A DNA stretch of 64,000 nucleotides from Jezberella montanilacus (GTDB taxonomy: Bacteria; Pseudomonadota; Gammaproteobacteria; Burkholderiales; Burkholderiaceae_B): positions 124,001 to 188,000 of the forward strand of contig NZ_PVTV01000012.1 in assembly GCF_003003055.1 (NCBI RefSeq), in the 5' to 3' direction. The position numbers and the translations under genes were made by a program. This document shows positions 32,121-42,386 of the stretch, piece after piece (position 1 is the stretch's first letter; every line of letters starts with the position of its first letter). The notes beneath the pieces are model-generated. The model saw only the letters and a program-made list of their open reading frames with translations. It was not told where the DNA came from and searched no databases.

Positions 32121-34223
32121 ATGGCCCGTAAAACTCCGATCGAGCGCTACCGCAACATCGGTATCTCTGCCCACATTGACGCAGGGAAGACCACAACCAC
32201 AGAGCGAATTTTGTTCTATACCGGTGTCAATCATAAGATTGGCGAAGTGCATGATGGCGCAGCCACCATGGACTGGATGGAGCAAGAGCAAGAGCGCGGC
32301 ATTACCATCACGTCAGCGGCGACTACCGCTTTCTGGAGCGGTATGGGTGCTCAATATCCCGAGCATCGTATCAATGTGATTGACACCCCCGGCCACGTTG
32401 ACTTTACGATTGAAGTAGAGCGTTCAATGCGCGTGCTTGACGGCGCATGCATGGTTTATTGTGCTGTAGGCGGTGTTCAGCCTCAGTCCGAAACTGTATG
32501 GCGTCAGGCAAACAAGTACAAAGTACCCCGTCTCTCATTTGTTAATAAGATGGATCGTACTGGTGCGAACTTCTTCAAGGTCTACGATCAGTTGAAGACT
32601 CGCCTGCGTGCTAATCCCATACCAGTGGTTATACCAATTGGTGCTGAAGAAAACTTTCAAGGCGTGGTTGATCTCGTTAAGATGAAAGCAATCATCTGGG
32701 ATGAAGCTAGCCAAGGTATCAAGTTTTCATACGGTGAGATTCCCGCTGAACTCGTGGATTCAGCAAATGAATGGCATGAAAAGATGGTCGAAGCCGCGGC
32801 CGAGTCATCAGAAGAGCTGATGGATAAGTACCTCGAAACCGGCGCGCTAACCGAAGCGGAAATCCAGCTCGGTTTGCGGACACGCACGATCGCTGGCGAA
32901 ATTCAGCCCATGTTGTGTGGCACTGCGTTTAAAAACAAAGGCGTTCAGCGTATGTTGGATGCTGTGATCGAATACTTGCCGTCGCCAGTGGATATCCCAC
33001 CGGTCAAGGGCGAACTTGACGACGGTACAGCAACGAGCCGTAAAGCCGAAGATACAGAGAAATTCTCAGCTTTGGCATTTAAGCTGATGACTGACCCCTA
33101 TGTTGGTCAGCTGACTTTCGTTCGTGTGTATTCAGGTGTGTTGAAGTCTGGCGATACGATTTACAACCCGATTAAAGGTAAAAAAGAGCGTATCGGTCGT
33201 ATTTTGCAGATGCACGCTAACAATCGCGAAGAAATTAAAGAAGTGGTTGCTGGTGATATCGCCGCCGTTGTTGGTCTCAAAGACGTCACAACAGGTGAAA
33301 CACTGTGCGATATTGATGCACACATCATGCTTGAGCGGATGATTTTCCCTGAGCCAGTGATTTCACAGGCAGTCGAACCAAAGACTAAGGCTGACCAAGA
33401 AAGAATGGGTCTGGCGTTGTCCCGTTTGGCGCAAGAAGATCCTTCCTTCCGCGTACGCACAGATGAAGAATCTGGTCAGACCATCATTTCTGGTATGGGC
33501 GAGTTGCACCTTGAGATCATTGTTGATCGCATGAAGCGTGAGTTCAGCGTAGAAGCTAACGTGGGTAAGCCACAGGTTGCCTATCGCGAAACCATTCGCA
33601 AAGTGTGTGAAGAAATCGAAGGTAAATTTGTCAAGCAATCAGGCGGTCGTGGTCAATATGGTCACGTTGTGCTGAAGCTTGAGCCCTTGCCTCCAGGCGG
33701 CGGCTACGAATTCGTCGATGCAATTAAAGGTGGTGTTGTTCCCCGCGAATACATCCCTGCGGTCAACAAAGGTATCGAAGAAACGCTTCCAGCAGGTATT
33801 TTGGCTGGCTATCCAGTCGTGGACGTTAAGGCTACGCTGTTCTTCGGTTCGTATCACGACGTTGACTCGAATGAAAACGCCTTCCGTATGGCAGCCTCAA
33901 TGGCGTTCAAAGACGGCATGCGTAAAGCCAGCCCCGTCTTGCTTGAGCCAATGATGGCCGTCGAAGTCGAAACACCTGAAGATTATGCCGGTACCGTGAT
34001 GGGCGATTTGTCCTCACGTCGTGGCATGTTGCAAGGTATGGATGACATCGTTGGTGGCGGCAAAATCATCAAAGCCGAAGTGCCTTTGGCTGAGATGTTT
34101 GGTTACTCGACAAACCTGCGTTCATTGACGCAAGGCCGTGCAACCTACACGATGGAATTCAAGCATTATTCCGAAGCTCCCAAAAACGTTGCCGATGAAA
34201 TCATCGCGGCACGTGGTAAATAA
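32121..34223 (+). CDS. fusA: elongation factor G
   Basis: Translocation GTPase of translation. The 700 residues contain [19 protein letters not shown] (P-loop), [14 protein letters not shown] (switch I), [30 protein letters not shown] and the domain IV-V segments [14 protein letters not shown] and [14 protein letters not shown]. Length is standard for the fusA type rather than the shorter or longer paralogues. It lies between rpsG and the second tuf in the normal str order. Confidence 0.98.
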   Translation: MARKTPIERYRNIGISAHIDAGKTTTTERILFYTGVNHKIGEVHDGAATMDWMEQEQERGITITSAATTAFWSGMGAQYPEHRINVIDTPGHVDFTIEVERSMRVLDGACMVYCAVGGVQPQSETVWRQANKYKVPRLSFVNKMDRTGANFFKVYDQLKTRLRANPIPVVIPIGAEENFQGVVDLVKMKAIIWDEASQGIKFSYGEIPAELVDSANEWHEKMVEAAAESSEELMDKYLETGALTEAEIQLGLRTRTIAGEIQPMLCGTAFKNKGVQRMLDAVIEYLPSPVDIPPVKGELDDGTATSRKAEDTEKFSALAFKLMTDPYVGQLTFVRVYSGVLKSGDTIYNPIKGKKERIGRILQMHANNREEIKEVVAGDIAAVVGLKDVTTGETLCDIDAHIMLERMIFPEPVISQAVEPKTKADQERMGLALSRLAQEDPSFRVRTDEESGQTIISGMGELHLEIIVDRMKREFSVEANVGKPQVAYRETIRKVCEEIEGKFVKQSGGRGQYGHVVLKLEPLPPGGGYEFVDAIKGGVVPREYIPAVNKGIEETLPAGILAGYPVVDVKATLFFGSYHDVDSNENAFRMAASMAFKDGMRKASPVLLEPMMAVEVETPEDYAGTVMGDLSSRRGMLQGMDDIVGGGKIIKAEVPLAEMFGYSTNLRSLTQGRATYTMEFKHYSEAPKNVADEIIAARGK

Positions 34224-34241
34224 TTAGTTAGAGGAAAAATC

Positions 34242-35432
34242 ATGGCAAAAGAAAAGTTCGAACGTACCAAGCCCCACGTAAACGTCGGCACAATCGGCCA
34301 CGTTGACCACGGCAAGACCACACTGACCGCAGCGATCACAACGGTTCTGTCGAAGAAATTTGGCGGCGAAGCAAAAGGTTATGCGCAGATCGATGCAGCA
34401 CCTGAAGAGCGTGCTCGCGGTATTACGATTAACACGGCTCACGTTGAGTACGAGACGGCTACCCGTCACTACGCCCACGTTGATTGCCCAGGCCACGCCG
34501 ACTACATCAAGAACATGATCACCGGTGCCGCACAGATGGACGGCGCGATTCTGGTCGTGTCCGCTGCTGACGGCCCAATGCCCCAGACGCGCGAGCACAT
34601 TCTGCTGTCACGCCAGGTGGGCGTGCCTTACATCATCGTGTTCCTGAACAAGGCTGACATGGTTGATGATGAAGAGTTGCTCGAACTCGTCGAGATGGAA
34701 GTGCGTGAGCTGCTTTCTAAATACGAATTCCCAGGCGATGACACACCAATCGTTAAGGGTTCAGCCAAGTTGGCACTTGAAGGCGACACTGGCCCACTGG
34801 GCGAACAAGCCATCATGGCATTGGCCGATGCGCTGGATTCATACATTCCGACGCCAGAGCGCGCGGTTGACGGTGCGTTCCTCATGCCCGTTGAAGACGT
34901 GTTCTCGATCTCGGGCCGTGGCACCGTGGTGACCGGTCGTATCGAGCGCGGTATCGTTAAAGTCGGCGAAGAGATTGAGATCGTCGGTATCCACGACACA
35001 CTGAAGACGACTTGCACGGGCGTTGAGATGTTCCGCAAACTGCTTGACCAAGGTCAGGCGGGCGATAACGTCGGTATCCTGTTGCGCGGCACCAAGCGTG
35101 AAGAAGTCGAGCGTGGCCAAGTACTGGCCAAGCCTGGTTCGATCAAGCCACACACAGACTTCACCGCCGAGGTGTACATTCTGTCGAAAGACGAAGGCGG
35201 TCGTCATACCCCCTTCTTCCAAGGCTATCGCCCACAGTTCTACTTCCGTACGACTGATGTGACCGGCACGATTGAATTGCCAGCAGATAAAGAAATGGTT
35301 CTGCCAGGCGATAACGTCTCGATGGTTGTGAAGTTGATCAACCCGATCGCAATGGAAGAAGGTCTGCGTTTCGCTATCCGCGAAGGTGGCCGTACCGTTG
35401 GCGCCGGCGTCGTTGCGAAAATTCTGAAGTAA
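34242..35432 (+). CDS. tuf: elongation factor Tu, copy 2
   Basis: Second EF-Tu gene, in the tufA position after fusA. The 396-residue protein matches copy 1 throughout. The coding sequence differs at one synonymous position that I noticed (34568, GCT against GCC at 17810). Upstream GAGG and downstream sequences are unrelated to copy 1, so identity stops abruptly at the gene ends. Two near-identical tuf genes are common in proteobacteria and are kept alike by gene conversion; together they raise EF-Tu output. Confidence 0.98.
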   Translation: MAKEKFERTKPHVNVGTIGHVDHGKTTLTAAITTVLSKKFGGEAKGYAQIDAAPEERARGITINTAHVEYETATRHYAHVDCPGHADYIKNMITGAAQMDGAILVVSAADGPMPQTREHILLSRQVGVPYIIVFLNKADMVDDEELLELVEMEVRELLSKYEFPGDDTPIVKGSAKLALEGDTGPLGEQAIMALADALDSYIPTPERAVDGAFLMPVEDVFSISGRGTVVTGRIERGIVKVGEEIEIVGIHDTLKTTCTGVEMFRKLLDQGQAGDNVGILLRGTKREEVERGQVLAKPGSIKPHTDFTAEVYILSKDEGGRHTPFFQGYRPQFYFRTTDVTGTIELPADKEMVLPGDNVSMVVKLINPIAMEEGLRFAIREGGRTVGAGVVAKILK

Positions 35433-35526
35433 CTCAGGGCTCGTTCTGGTCAGACAGGTTCTGGCCAGACTGTATGCTGAGCAGTGCCTGTAAAAAATTG
35501 TTCTTTATCGCTCTTTTGGAACCGTC

Positions 35527-35838
35527 ATGAAAAATCAAAAAATCCGCATCCGTCTCAAAGCTTTTGATTACAAATTAATTGACCAGTCGGCTGCTGAAAT
35601 CGTTGACACTGCAAAGCGTACCGGTGCGGTGGTTCGTGGTCCTGTCCCGCTGCCTACACGTATTCGTCGTTATGACGTATTGCGTTCGCCACACGTCAAC
35701 AAGACATCTCGTGACCAGTTCGAAATCCGTACTCATCAGCGCTTGATGGATATCGTTGATCCTACTGACAAAACGGTTGACGCGCTAATGCGCCTCGACT
35801 TGCCTGCAGGTGTCGACGTTGAGATTGCATTGCAATAA
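35527..35838 (+). CDS. rpsJ: 30S ribosomal protein S10 (NusE)
   Basis: S10 binds the 30S head and, as NusE, pairs with NusB in rRNA antitermination and links NusG to the ribosome. The 103 residues include [36 protein letters not shown] and [18 protein letters not shown], all conserved. It is the first gene of the S10 cluster; the usual immediate neighbour rplC is separated by an unusually long 256-base leader. Length and start are standard. Confidence 0.98.
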   Translation: MKNQKIRIRLKAFDYKLIDQSAAEIVDTAKRTGAVVRGPVPLPTRIRRYDVLRSPHVNKTSRDQFEIRTHQRLMDIVDPTDKTVDALMRLDLPAGVDVEIALQ

Positions 35839-36094
35839 AAATGTTGTTTAACAAGCAGTTGTGTTAGCAACTGCTTGTCACGTTCAAAAAATTAGTGCTA
35901 GAATACAAGGCTTATCTGTGAAAATGCAGCGAAAGCTGTAATAGCAGGTACGCTTTGACACCACAAAAGAACTGTTGGCCCTCGGTAATAGGTCACAAAA
36001 GTTCGTGCAGTATATGAGCGCCCAGCGAAAGCTGGGTTTTATCAGCCCCGACCAATCGAAGTCGGGAATTGGGGCCCAACCCCGGAGAAAAACC
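35839..36094 (+). promoter_or_regulatory. structured leader with promoter between rpsJ and rplC
   Basis: A 256-base gap. First, an 11-bp hairpin ACAAGCAGTTG / CAACTGCTTGT (35851-35861 with 35868-35878). Next, a promoter-like pair TTGTCA (35875-35880) and TAGAAT (35899-35904), spacer 18, with extended TGC. Then three tight hairpins: CAGC-GAAA-GCTG (35927-35938), CCCAGC-GAAA-GCTGGG followed by TTTT (36021-36040), and CCCGAC / GTCGGG (36047-36052 with 36061-36066). A small hairpin, GGGG / CCCC (36071-36083), lies against the rplC ribosome-binding site. It resembles a ribosomal-protein autoregulatory leader. Confidence 0.6.
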
Positions 36095-36784
36095 ATGTCG
36101 AAATCGACAACCACGCCTGCCGCGCATCGGCTAGGGCTGGTGGGCCGTAAGGTCGGTATGACCCGTATTTTTACGGAAGATGGCGAGTCCATCCCCGTGA
36201 CAGTGCTGGATGTATCGAACAATCGCGTCACACAAGTTAAGTCACTTGATTCTGATGGCTATGCCTCTGTTCAAGTCGCTTACGGCACACGACGCGCCTC
36301 ACGTGTAGCCAAGCCACAAACAGGCCATTACGCTAAAGCTGGCGTAGAAGCTGGCAGCATCTTAAAAGAATTTCGTCTCGATCCAGCTCGCGCAGCTGAG
36401 TTCACGCTTGGTAGCGTGGTCGCAGTTGAGAGCGTCTTCGAGGCTGGCCAACAGGTCGACGTCACCGGTACCACGATTGGTAAAGGTTTCGCTGGCACGA
36501 TCAAGCGTCACCACTTTGGATCGCAGCGCGCGTCGCACGGTAACAGCCGTTCACATCGCGTACCTGGTTCGATTGGTCAAGCTCAGGATCCTGGCCGTAT
36601 TTTTCCTGGTAAGCGCATGTCTGGTCACCTGGGTGATGATACGCGCACCGTTCAAAACCTCGATGTTGTCCGTGTTGACGCTGAGCGTGGTCTTCTGATG
36701 GTCAAGGGCGCTGTGCCTGGCTACGCAGGCGGCGACATCATTGTGCGTCCGGCCATCAAGGCCCCAGCTAAAAAAGGAGCCTAA
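36095..36784 (+). CDS. rplC: 50S ribosomal protein L3
   Basis: L3 is an early 50S assembly protein whose loop reaches the peptidyl transferase centre. I start at the ATG at 36095 ([19 protein letters not shown], 229 residues) because CGGAG lies just upstream; the longer open frame from 35975 covers the leader and has no homology. Conserved residues include [31 protein letters not shown] (with the Gln that PrmB methylates in relatives) and [11 protein letters not shown]. It is followed by rplD after 3 bases. Confidence 0.98.
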   Translation: MSKSTTTPAAHRLGLVGRKVGMTRIFTEDGESIPVTVLDVSNNRVTQVKSLDSDGYASVQVAYGTRRASRVAKPQTGHYAKAGVEAGSILKEFRLDPARAAEFTLGSVVAVESVFEAGQQVDVTGTTIGKGFAGTIKRHHFGSQRASHGNSRSHRVPGSIGQAQDPGRIFPGKRMSGHLGDDTRTVQNLDVVRVDAERGLLMVKGAVPGYAGGDIIVRPAIKAPAKKGA

Positions 36785-36787
36785 GTC

Positions 36788-37411
36788 ATGGATATCAAGC
36801 TCCTAAATGATCAAGGCCAATCTTCATCTACCTTTGCTGCGCCAGACACGATATTTGGCCGCGATTTCAATGAAGCACTTGTCCACCAGATCGTCATTGC
36901 GTTTCAGACTAACGCTCGTTCAGGCAACCGCGCACAGAAAGATCGTGCCGAAGTGCATCACTCAACGAAGAAGCCCTTCCGTCAAAAAGGCACAGGGCGC
37001 GCCCGTGCTGGTATGACATCCTCGCCACTGTGGCGTGGCGGTGGTCGGATTTTCCCGAATTCACCAGAAGAGAACTTCAGCCAAAAAGTGAACAAGAAGA
37101 TGTATCGCGCGGGTATCCGTTCGATCCTTTCACAGTTGGCTCGTGAAGACCGGATTTCTATTGTTGATTCTTTCACCTTAGAGTCCCCAAAGACCAAACT
37201 TGCAGCTGACAAGCTCAAGAGCATGGGTCTGGATGAATCGGTTTTGATTATTACTGATTCAGTGGACGAAAACGTGTACCTCGCGACGCGCAACCTGCCA
37301 CACGTTGCTGTGGTCGAGCCGCGTTATGCCGATCCTTTGTCTCTGATTCATTACAAGAGATTGTTGATCACGAAAACGGCTGTCGCTCAACTCGAGGAGA
37401 TGCTGGGATGA
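36788..37411 (+). CDS. rplD: 50S ribosomal protein L4
   Basis: L4 lines the exit tunnel and, in gammaproteobacteria, represses the S10 operon by both attenuation and translational control. The 207 residues show [38 protein letters not shown] (the long tunnel loop), [10 protein letters not shown] and the globular C-terminal region. Its stop overlaps rplW by 4 bases (ATGA). The leader upstream of rplC is a possible L4 target, but there is no direct evidence here. Confidence 0.97.
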   Translation: MDIKLLNDQGQSSSTFAAPDTIFGRDFNEALVHQIVIAFQTNARSGNRAQKDRAEVHHSTKKPFRQKGTGRARAGMTSSPLWRGGGRIFPNSPEENFSQKVNKKMYRAGIRSILSQLAREDRISIVDSFTLESPKTKLAADKLKSMGLDESVLIITDSVDENVYLATRNLPHVAVVEPRYADPLSLIHYKRLLITKTAVAQLEEMLG

Positions 37412-37704
37412 ACAACGATCGTTTAATGCAAATCATTTTGGCACCCATCGTTACTGAAAAAGCAACAATGGTCGCTGAGCAAAATAACCAAGTCGCTTTC
37501 CGCGTTATCGCCGACGCAACCAAGCCTGAAGTTAAAGCTGCCGTTGAACTGCTGTTCAAGGTAGAAGTTGACTCAGTGCAAGTGTTGAATCGCAAAGGCA
37601 AAGTTAAACGCTTTGGTCGTTTTATGGGTCGTCGCCGTCATGAGCGCAAGGCATACGTCTCGCTGAAAGACGGCCAGGAAATCAACCTCGCGGAGGTGAA
37701 CTAA
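37408..37704 (+). CDS. rplW: 50S ribosomal protein L23
   Basis: L23 sits at the tunnel exit and docks trigger factor and SRP. The 98 residues contain [37 protein letters not shown] and the basic loop [20 protein letters not shown]. It overlaps rplD by 4 bases and abuts rplB directly, the conserved S10 order. Length is usual. Confidence 0.97.
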   Translation: MNNDRLMQIILAPIVTEKATMVAEQNNQVAFRVIADATKPEVKAAVELLFKVEVDSVQVLNRKGKVKRFGRFMGRRRHERKAYVSLKDGQEINLAEVN

Positions 37705-38532
37705 ATGGCTCTATTAAAAGTTAAGCCAACCTCGCCAGGTCGGCGTGGCATGCTCAAGGTTGTTACACCAACCTTGCATAAAGGCGCTCCTTTTGCCCCG
37801 TTGCTCGAAAAGCAGGTGCGTGGTTCTGGCCGTAATAACAACGGTCACATCACGGTGCGTCATCGTGGCGGTGGTCACAAACAACATTACCGAATTGTGG
37901 ATTTCCGTCGCAATAAAGATGGTATCCCCGCAAAGGTTGAACGCCTTGAATACGACCCAAACCGTACTGCACACATTGCGTTGCTTTGTTATGCAGATGG
38001 TGAGCGTCGCTATATCATCGCACCTCGTGGTCTAGCAGTTGGTGCGACACTGATTTCCGGTATTGAAGCACCGATCCGCGCTGGTAACACATTGCCTATT
38101 CGTAATATCCCAGTGGGTACAACGATTCACTGTATCGAATTGATGCCCGGTAAAGGTGCCCAGATGGCACGTTCAGCCGGTGCTTCAGCGGTCTTGTTGG
38201 CTCGCGAAGGTACTTACGCTCAGGTGCGCCTGCGCTCGGGTGAGGTTCGCCGTGTTCATATCGAATGCCGTGCCACCATTGGTGAAGTCGGTAATGAAGA
38301 ACACAGCCTGCGTCAGATCGGTAAAGCTGGTGCTGTACGTTGGCGTGGTATCCGTCCGACGGTTCGTGGCGTTGCCATGAACCCGGTCGATCACCCGCAT
38401 GGTGGTGGTGAAGGTCGTACCGGTGAGGGTGGCGTACCAGTCAGCCCATGGGGTACCCCAGCTAAGGGTTACAAGACCCGAAGCAACAAGCGGACGAGCA
38501 ATATGATCGTCCAGCGCCGCAAGCGTAAATAA
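37705..38532 (+). CDS. rplB: 50S ribosomal protein L2
   Basis: L2 is essential for subunit joining and peptidyl transferase integrity. The 275 residues include [39 protein letters not shown] and the highly conserved [19 protein letters not shown], whose histidine corresponds to E. coli His229. It begins immediately after the rplW stop and ends 11 bases before rpsS. Confidence 0.98.
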   Translation: MALLKVKPTSPGRRGMLKVVTPTLHKGAPFAPLLEKQVRGSGRNNNGHITVRHRGGGHKQHYRIVDFRRNKDGIPAKVERLEYDPNRTAHIALLCYADGERRYIIAPRGLAVGATLISGIEAPIRAGNTLPIRNIPVGTTIHCIELMPGKGAQMARSAGASAVLLAREGTYAQVRLRSGEVRRVHIECRATIGEVGNEEHSLRQIGKAGAVRWRGIRPTVRGVAMNPVDHPHGGGEGRTGEGGVPVSPWGTPAKGYKTRSNKRTSNMIVQRRKRK

Positions 38533-38543
38533 GAGGGCGAATC

Positions 38544-38819
38544 ATGTCACGTTCAGTCAAGAAAGGCCCATTCGTCGATGCACACTTGATCAAGAAGGTC
38601 GAGGCTGCAGTTGCAGAAAAGGGCAAAAAGCCGATCAAAACCTGGTCGCGTCGGTCCACGATTCTTCCCGAGTTCATCGGGTTGACAATCGCGGTGCATA
38701 ATGGCCGTCAGCATGTTCCCGTTTATGTTAACGAGAACATGGTAGGCCACAAACTCGGTGAATTTGCGCTGACCCGTACGTTTAAAGGTCACGCAGCCGA
38801 TAAAAAGGCCAAGAGGTAA
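38544..38819 (+). CDS. rpsS: 30S ribosomal protein S19
   Basis: S19 binds the 30S head near the A-site finger. The 91 residues read [18 protein letters not shown] at the start, then [20 protein letters not shown] and [18 protein letters not shown], all standard. AGAGGGCG precedes the ATG. It ends 3 bases before rplV, in the conserved order rplB-rpsS-rplV-rpsC. Confidence 0.98.
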   Translation: MSRSVKKGPFVDAHLIKKVEAAVAEKGKKPIKTWSRRSTILPEFIGLTIAVHNGRQHVPVYVNENMVGHKLGEFALTRTFKGHAADKKAKR

Positions 38820-38822
38820 GAA

Positions 38823-39152
38823 ATGGAAACCACAGCCATTATCCGTGGGGTGCATATCTCTGCGCAAAAGACCCGAATCGTTGCAGATTTGATTCGTGGT
38901 AAGTCTGTTGCTCAGGCATTGAACATCCTTACCTTCACTAACAAGAAGGCTGCCGGCATTCTGAAGAAAGCTGTTGAATCAGCGATCGCAAATGCTGAGC
39001 ACAATGACGGTGCAGATATCGACGAACTCAAAGTCACCACGATTTATGTGGACAAGGCTGAGTCGATGAAGCGCTTTTCCGCTAGGGCCAAAGGCCGCGG
39101 CAACCAGATTGAAAAACAGACCTGCCACATTACTGTGAAGGTCGGAGCCTAA
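38823..39152 (+). CDS. rplV: 50S ribosomal protein L22
   Basis: L22 lines the exit tunnel with a beta-hairpin that shapes macrolide binding. The 109 residues show [25 protein letters not shown]-like [17 protein letters not shown], and the loop [20 protein letters not shown]. No insertion or deletion in the hairpin is apparent, so no sign of macrolide resistance. It is followed after 9 bases by rpsC. Confidence 0.97.
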   Translation: METTAIIRGVHISAQKTRIVADLIRGKSVAQALNILTFTNKKAAGILKKAVESAIANAEHNDGADIDELKVTTIYVDKAESMKRFSARAKGRGNQIEKQTCHITVKVGA

Positions 39153-39161
39153 GGAGTCACG

Positions 39162-39953
39162 ATGGGTCAGAAAATTCACCCGATTGGGTTCCGTCTTGCG
39201 GTCACTCGTAATTGGAGCTCAAAATGGTTCGCCGACGATAAAGATTTTGGTGGCATGCTTGCTTCCGATATCCGTGTTCGCGAATACCTGAAAAGAAAGC
39301 TTAAGGCCGCTTCGGTTGGCCGTGTTGTTATCGAACGCCCCGCCAAGAATGCCCGGATCACTGTTTATTCAGCGCGTCCTGGTGTTGTGATCGGTAAGCG
39401 TGGAGAAGATATTGAAGGTCTGAAATCAGACTTGCAGCGTTTGATGGGTGTGCCAGTGCACGTCAACATCGAAGAAATACGCAAGCCTGAAACAGACGCG
39501 CAATTGATCGCCGATTCGATTTCGCAACAGCTTGAGAAGCGGATTATGTTCCGCCGTGCAATGAAGCGAGCCATGCAAAACGCAATGCGTATGGGCGCTC
39601 AAGGCATCAAGATTATGAGCGCTGGTCGTTTGAACGGCATTGAGATTGCCCGCACAGAGTGGTATCGCGAAGGCCGTGTACCGCTTCACACATTGCGCGC
39701 CAATATCGACTACGGTACTTCTGAAGCCCACACGACGTACGGTGTGATTGGCATCAAGGTATGGGTCTATAAAGGCGATATTTTGGCAAACGGCGAAGTG
39801 CCTGTTGAAACCGCCGCTCCTCGTGAAGAAGAGCGTCGCCCACGCCGGGCCCCACGTGGCGACAAGCCAGAAGGTGCTCGCGTTGCACGTCCTGCCGGTC
39901 GTACTCGTGCGCCCCGCAAGACTGACGCCGCACCCGCGCCTGAAGGAGAATAA
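39162..39953 (+). CDS. rpsC: 30S ribosomal protein S3
   Basis: S3 is at the mRNA entry site. The 263 residues contain [19 protein letters not shown], the KH motif [18 protein letters not shown] and the C-terminal domain [19 protein letters not shown] and [18 protein letters not shown] tail of about 35 residues rich in Arg, Pro, Ala and Glu ([16 protein letters not shown] and beyond) extends past the E. coli length of 233. Similar tails occur in other Burkholderiales. rplP follows after 2 bases. Confidence 0.97.
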   Translation: MGQKIHPIGFRLAVTRNWSSKWFADDKDFGGMLASDIRVREYLKRKLKAASVGRVVIERPAKNARITVYSARPGVVIGKRGEDIEGLKSDLQRLMGVPVHVNIEEIRKPETDAQLIADSISQQLEKRIMFRRAMKRAMQNAMRMGAQGIKIMSAGRLNGIEIARTEWYREGRVPLHTLRANIDYGTSEAHTTYGVIGIKVWVYKGDILANGEVPVETAAPREEERRPRRAPRGDKPEGARVARPAGRTRAPRKTDAAPAPEGE

Positions 39954-39955
39954 GC

Positions 39956-40372
39956 ATGCTGCAACCAGCACGCAGGAAATATCGTAAAGAGCAGAAGGGC
40001 CGTAATACCGGCCTGGCAACACGCGGTGCGAACGTTTCGTTTGGTGAGTTTGGCTTAAAAGCAACCGGTCGTGGTCGCTTAACAGCCCGTCAGATCGAGG
40101 CAGCCCGTCGTGCCATCAACCGTCACATTAAACGTGGTGGACGTATCTGGATCCGTATCTTCCCTGACAAGCCAATTTCACAGAAGCCAGCGGAAGTACG
40201 TATGGGTAACGGTAAAGGTAACCCGGAGTATTGGGTTGCAGAAATTCAACCCGGCAAAGTGTTGTACGAGATGGAAGGAGTCAGTGAAGAACTGGCGCGT
40301 GAGGCTTTCCGCCTTGCCGCGGCTAAGTTGCCAATCGCTACGACCTTCGTATCGCGTCACATCGGTGCCTAA
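39956..40372 (+). CDS. rplP: 50S ribosomal protein L16
   Basis: L16 helps position A-site tRNA and organises the 50S centre. The 138 residues show [55 protein letters not shown] and [15 protein letters not shown], all conserved. Length is close to the E. coli 136. It begins 2 bases after rpsC; rpmC follows after 19 bases. Confidence 0.98.
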   Translation: MLQPARRKYRKEQKGRNTGLATRGANVSFGEFGLKATGRGRLTARQIEAARRAINRHIKRGGRIWIRIFPDKPISQKPAEVRMGNGKGNPEYWVAEIQPGKVLYEMEGVSEELAREAFRLAAAKLPIATTFVSRHIGA

Positions 40373-40391
40373 AGGGTATAAAGGAATCGAT

Positions 40392-40583
40392 ATGAAAGCC
40401 AGCGAATTACGTACAAAAACAGCCGCCGAGCTCGGTCAAGAGCTCGAAAGCCTGCTGAAGGCCCAGTTTGGTCTGCGTATGCAGAAAGCCACTCAGCAGT
40501 TGACTAACAATAGCCAGATCCGCAATGTGCGTCGCGATATTGCTCGTGTTCGTACACTGTTGACTGAAAAGGCGGGAAATTAA
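40392..40583 (+). CDS. rpmC: 50S ribosomal protein L29
   Basis: A small two-helix protein at the tunnel exit beside L23. The 63 residues begin [20 protein letters not shown] and end with [18 protein letters not shown], the classic L29 pattern. I take the ATG at 40392, preceded by AAAGGA, because the longer open frame from 40110 lies inside rplP. It ends one base before rpsQ. Confidence 0.97.
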   Translation: MKASELRTKTAAELGQELESLLKAQFGLRMQKATQQLTNNSQIRNVRRDIARVRTLLTEKAGN

Positions 40584-40584
40584 T

Positions 40585-40866
40585 ATGACCCAAGCCCAAG
40601 CAACAACAATCGCCAAGCGTCAGCGTACCTTGGTTGGTAAAGTCGTCAGCAACAAAATGGATAAAACCATTGTTGTACTTGTTGAGCGTCGCGTGAAACA
40701 CCCAGTACTGGGTAAGATCGTTATGCGCTCAGCTAAATACAAGGCTCACGACGAAACCAATCAGTACAACGAAGGCGACACAGTAGAGATCGCGGAAGGT
40801 CGTCCTATATCTCGTTCGAAATCATGGACAGCTACACGATTGGTTGAAGCCGCCCGCGTGATCTAA
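40585..40866 (+). CDS. rpsQ: 30S ribosomal protein S17
   Basis: S17 is an OB-fold protein binding the 16S 5' domain. The 93 residues show [33 protein letters not shown] and [19 protein letters not shown], the family core. Normally rplN follows at once, but here a strong terminator and a reversed gene intervene. This is the last gene of the S10 unit. Confidence 0.97.
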   Translation: MTQAQATTIAKRQRTLVGKVVSNKMDKTIVVLVERRVKHPVLGKIVMRSAKYKAHDETNQYNEGDTVEIAEGRPISRSKSWTATRLVEAARVI

Positions 40867-40882
40867 TTACGACGCAGGTGCG

Positions 40883-40917
40883 AAAAAAGCGACAGCAATT
40901 TGCTGTCGCTTTTTTTA
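40883..40917 (+). terminator. rho-independent terminator after rpsQ
   Basis: AGCGACAGC (40888-40896) pairs with GCTGTCGCT (40902-40910), with a 5-base loop and seven T after. The preceding A run makes it likely bidirectional, also serving the convergent aldehyde dehydrogenase gene. It separates the S10 unit from the spc unit. Confidence 0.93.
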
Positions 40918-40958
40918 TTGATGCCCGTTATCGGGGCACCGCATAACAAAGTTATACC

Positions 40959-42386
40959 TTAGACGTGTGTTACGAATTTGGTCACTAAGTAAGCATCAAA
41001 CGTTTCTGCCCCGCCCTCGCTGCCGATACCGCTATCCTTGACGCCGCCGAAGGGTGTCTCTGGCAGAGCGCTGCCAAAGTGATTGATATTGACCATACCA
41101 GACTCTAATGCATTAGAAACTTTCGTTGCAGTTTGCAGTGAGTTGGTGAACACATAAGAGGACAAACCAAACGGTAAGCTGTTCGCACGAACCAAGACTT
41201 CGTCGATGTCGTTAAATGGCACGACAGGTGCGATCGGACCGAATGGTTCTTCAGTCATCAACATCGCGTCATCCTTCAAGCCAGTAATCACTGTAGGCGG
41301 GAAGAAAAAGCCTTTACCATCAATGGGCTCTCCACCAATCACGACCTCACCGCCACGCTTGCGCGCATCGTCAACGAAACGGCTCAGCGCGGGAATCCGG
41401 CGCTCGTGAGCCAGAGGACCCATTTGAACACCGGCATCCAGACCGTTGCCTATTTTGATATTTTTCAAAACATCCGTAAATTTGGCAAGAAACTTATCGT
41501 AGACCGACTTTTGAATGTAGAAGCGAGTGGGTGACACGCAAACCTGACCGGCGTTCCGGATCTTAAAATTGGCTAACATCGTAGCCGCGCGATCGATATC
41601 CGCATCCTCAAACACCAAGACTGGCGAATGACCACCGAGCTCCATGGTTACGCGTTTCATGTGAGCGCCAGCTAATCCTGCAAGTAACTTGCCGACCGGC
41701 ACGGAGCCCGTGAACGAAACCTTGCGGGAAATAGGCGACTTGATCAAGTAGTCAGAAACCTTAGCTGGTTCACCCCAAACAATATTCAAAACACCTGGTG
41801 GCAAGCCCGCATCCTGAAACATCTGGGCAATCGCCATGACCGCGCTTGGCGCGTCCTCAGGGCCTTTCAGAACCAGGGTGCAACCAGCACCAATCGCAGC
41901 AGCGATCTTGCGGATGGCCTGGTTATAGGGAAAATTCCAAGGAGTAAAAGCAACGCACACCCCGATTGGCTCTTTAAGTACGAGCTGCCGAACATTGGAC
42001 GCGCGCGGCAAAACAACACGACCGTAAATCCGGCGGCACTCTTCGGCGTGCCAGTCGCAATGATCGGCGCAACCAACCACCTCACCCACCGCCTCAGCCA
42101 ATGGCTTACCTTGATCGAGCGTCATATTGCGACCAATTTCTTGCGCACGATCTCGTGTCAGCTGAGCAACGCGCCGCAAAATCGCCGAGCGATCCATAGG
42201 GGATGAATGCTTCCAGGTTTCAAAGGCCTTTTGCGCTGATTTCAACGCGTGCTCAAGATCCGCTTCGCTTGCATGTGGCAGCTGACCAAGCAATTCCTGA
42301 GTTGCCGGGTTGATGACGTCTTGCATTTTTCTACCGTCGCCGGAGATAAACTCTCCGTTGATATACAGCGAAAGATTCTGATACAT
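40959..42386 (-). CDS. NAD(P)-dependent aldehyde dehydrogenase, succinate-semialdehyde-type
   Basis: A 475-residue aldehyde dehydrogenase that oxidises an aldehyde to a carboxylic acid. Visible elements are TPWNFPYNQAIRKIAAAIGAG (nucleotide-binding region), FTGSVPVGKLLAG, the catalytic Glu in ELGGHSPVLVFEDADID and the catalytic Cys in NAGQVCVSPTRFY. The overall pattern resembles succinate-semialdehyde dehydrogenases, but specificity is not fixed by these motifs. I start at the ATG at 42386 (MYQNLSLYINGEFISGD), preceded by AGGA at good spacing; the longer frame to 42482 has no homology. It lies reversed inside the ribosomal cluster, between rpsQ and rplN. Confidence 0.9.
   Translation of the reverse strand: MYQNLSLYINGEFISGDGRKMQDVINPATQELLGQLPHASEADLEHALKSAQKAFETWKHSSPMDRSAILRRVAQLTRDRAQEIGRNMTLDQGKPLAEAVGEVVGCADHCDWHAEECRRIYGRVVLPRASNVRQLVLKEPIGVCVAFTPWNFPYNQAIRKIAAAIGAGCTLVLKGPEDAPSAVMAIAQMFQDAGLPPGVLNIVWGEPAKVSDYLIKSPISRKVSFTGSVPVGKLLAGLAGAHMKRVTMELGGHSPVLVFEDADIDRAATMLANFKIRNAGQVCVSPTRFYIQKSVYDKFLAKFTDVLKNIKIGNGLDAGVQMGPLAHERRIPALSRFVDDARKRGGEVVIGGEPIDGKGFFFPPTVITGLKDDAMLMTEEPFGPIAPVVPFNDIDEVLVRANSLPFGLSSYVFTNSLQTATKVSNALESGMVNINHFGSALPETPFGGVKDSGIGSEGGAETFDAYLVTKFVTHV

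Noticed and set aside
17484-35432. The tuf duplication as a possible mobile element or long repeat
   Set aside because: Identity is confined to the coding sequence with no inverted repeats, target-site duplications or transposase; gene conversion explains it better.
39426-40064. 212-codon minus-strand frame opposite rpsC and rplP
   Set aside because: Both overlapping ribosomal genes are certain; the reverse frame has low-complexity composition from their codon bias.
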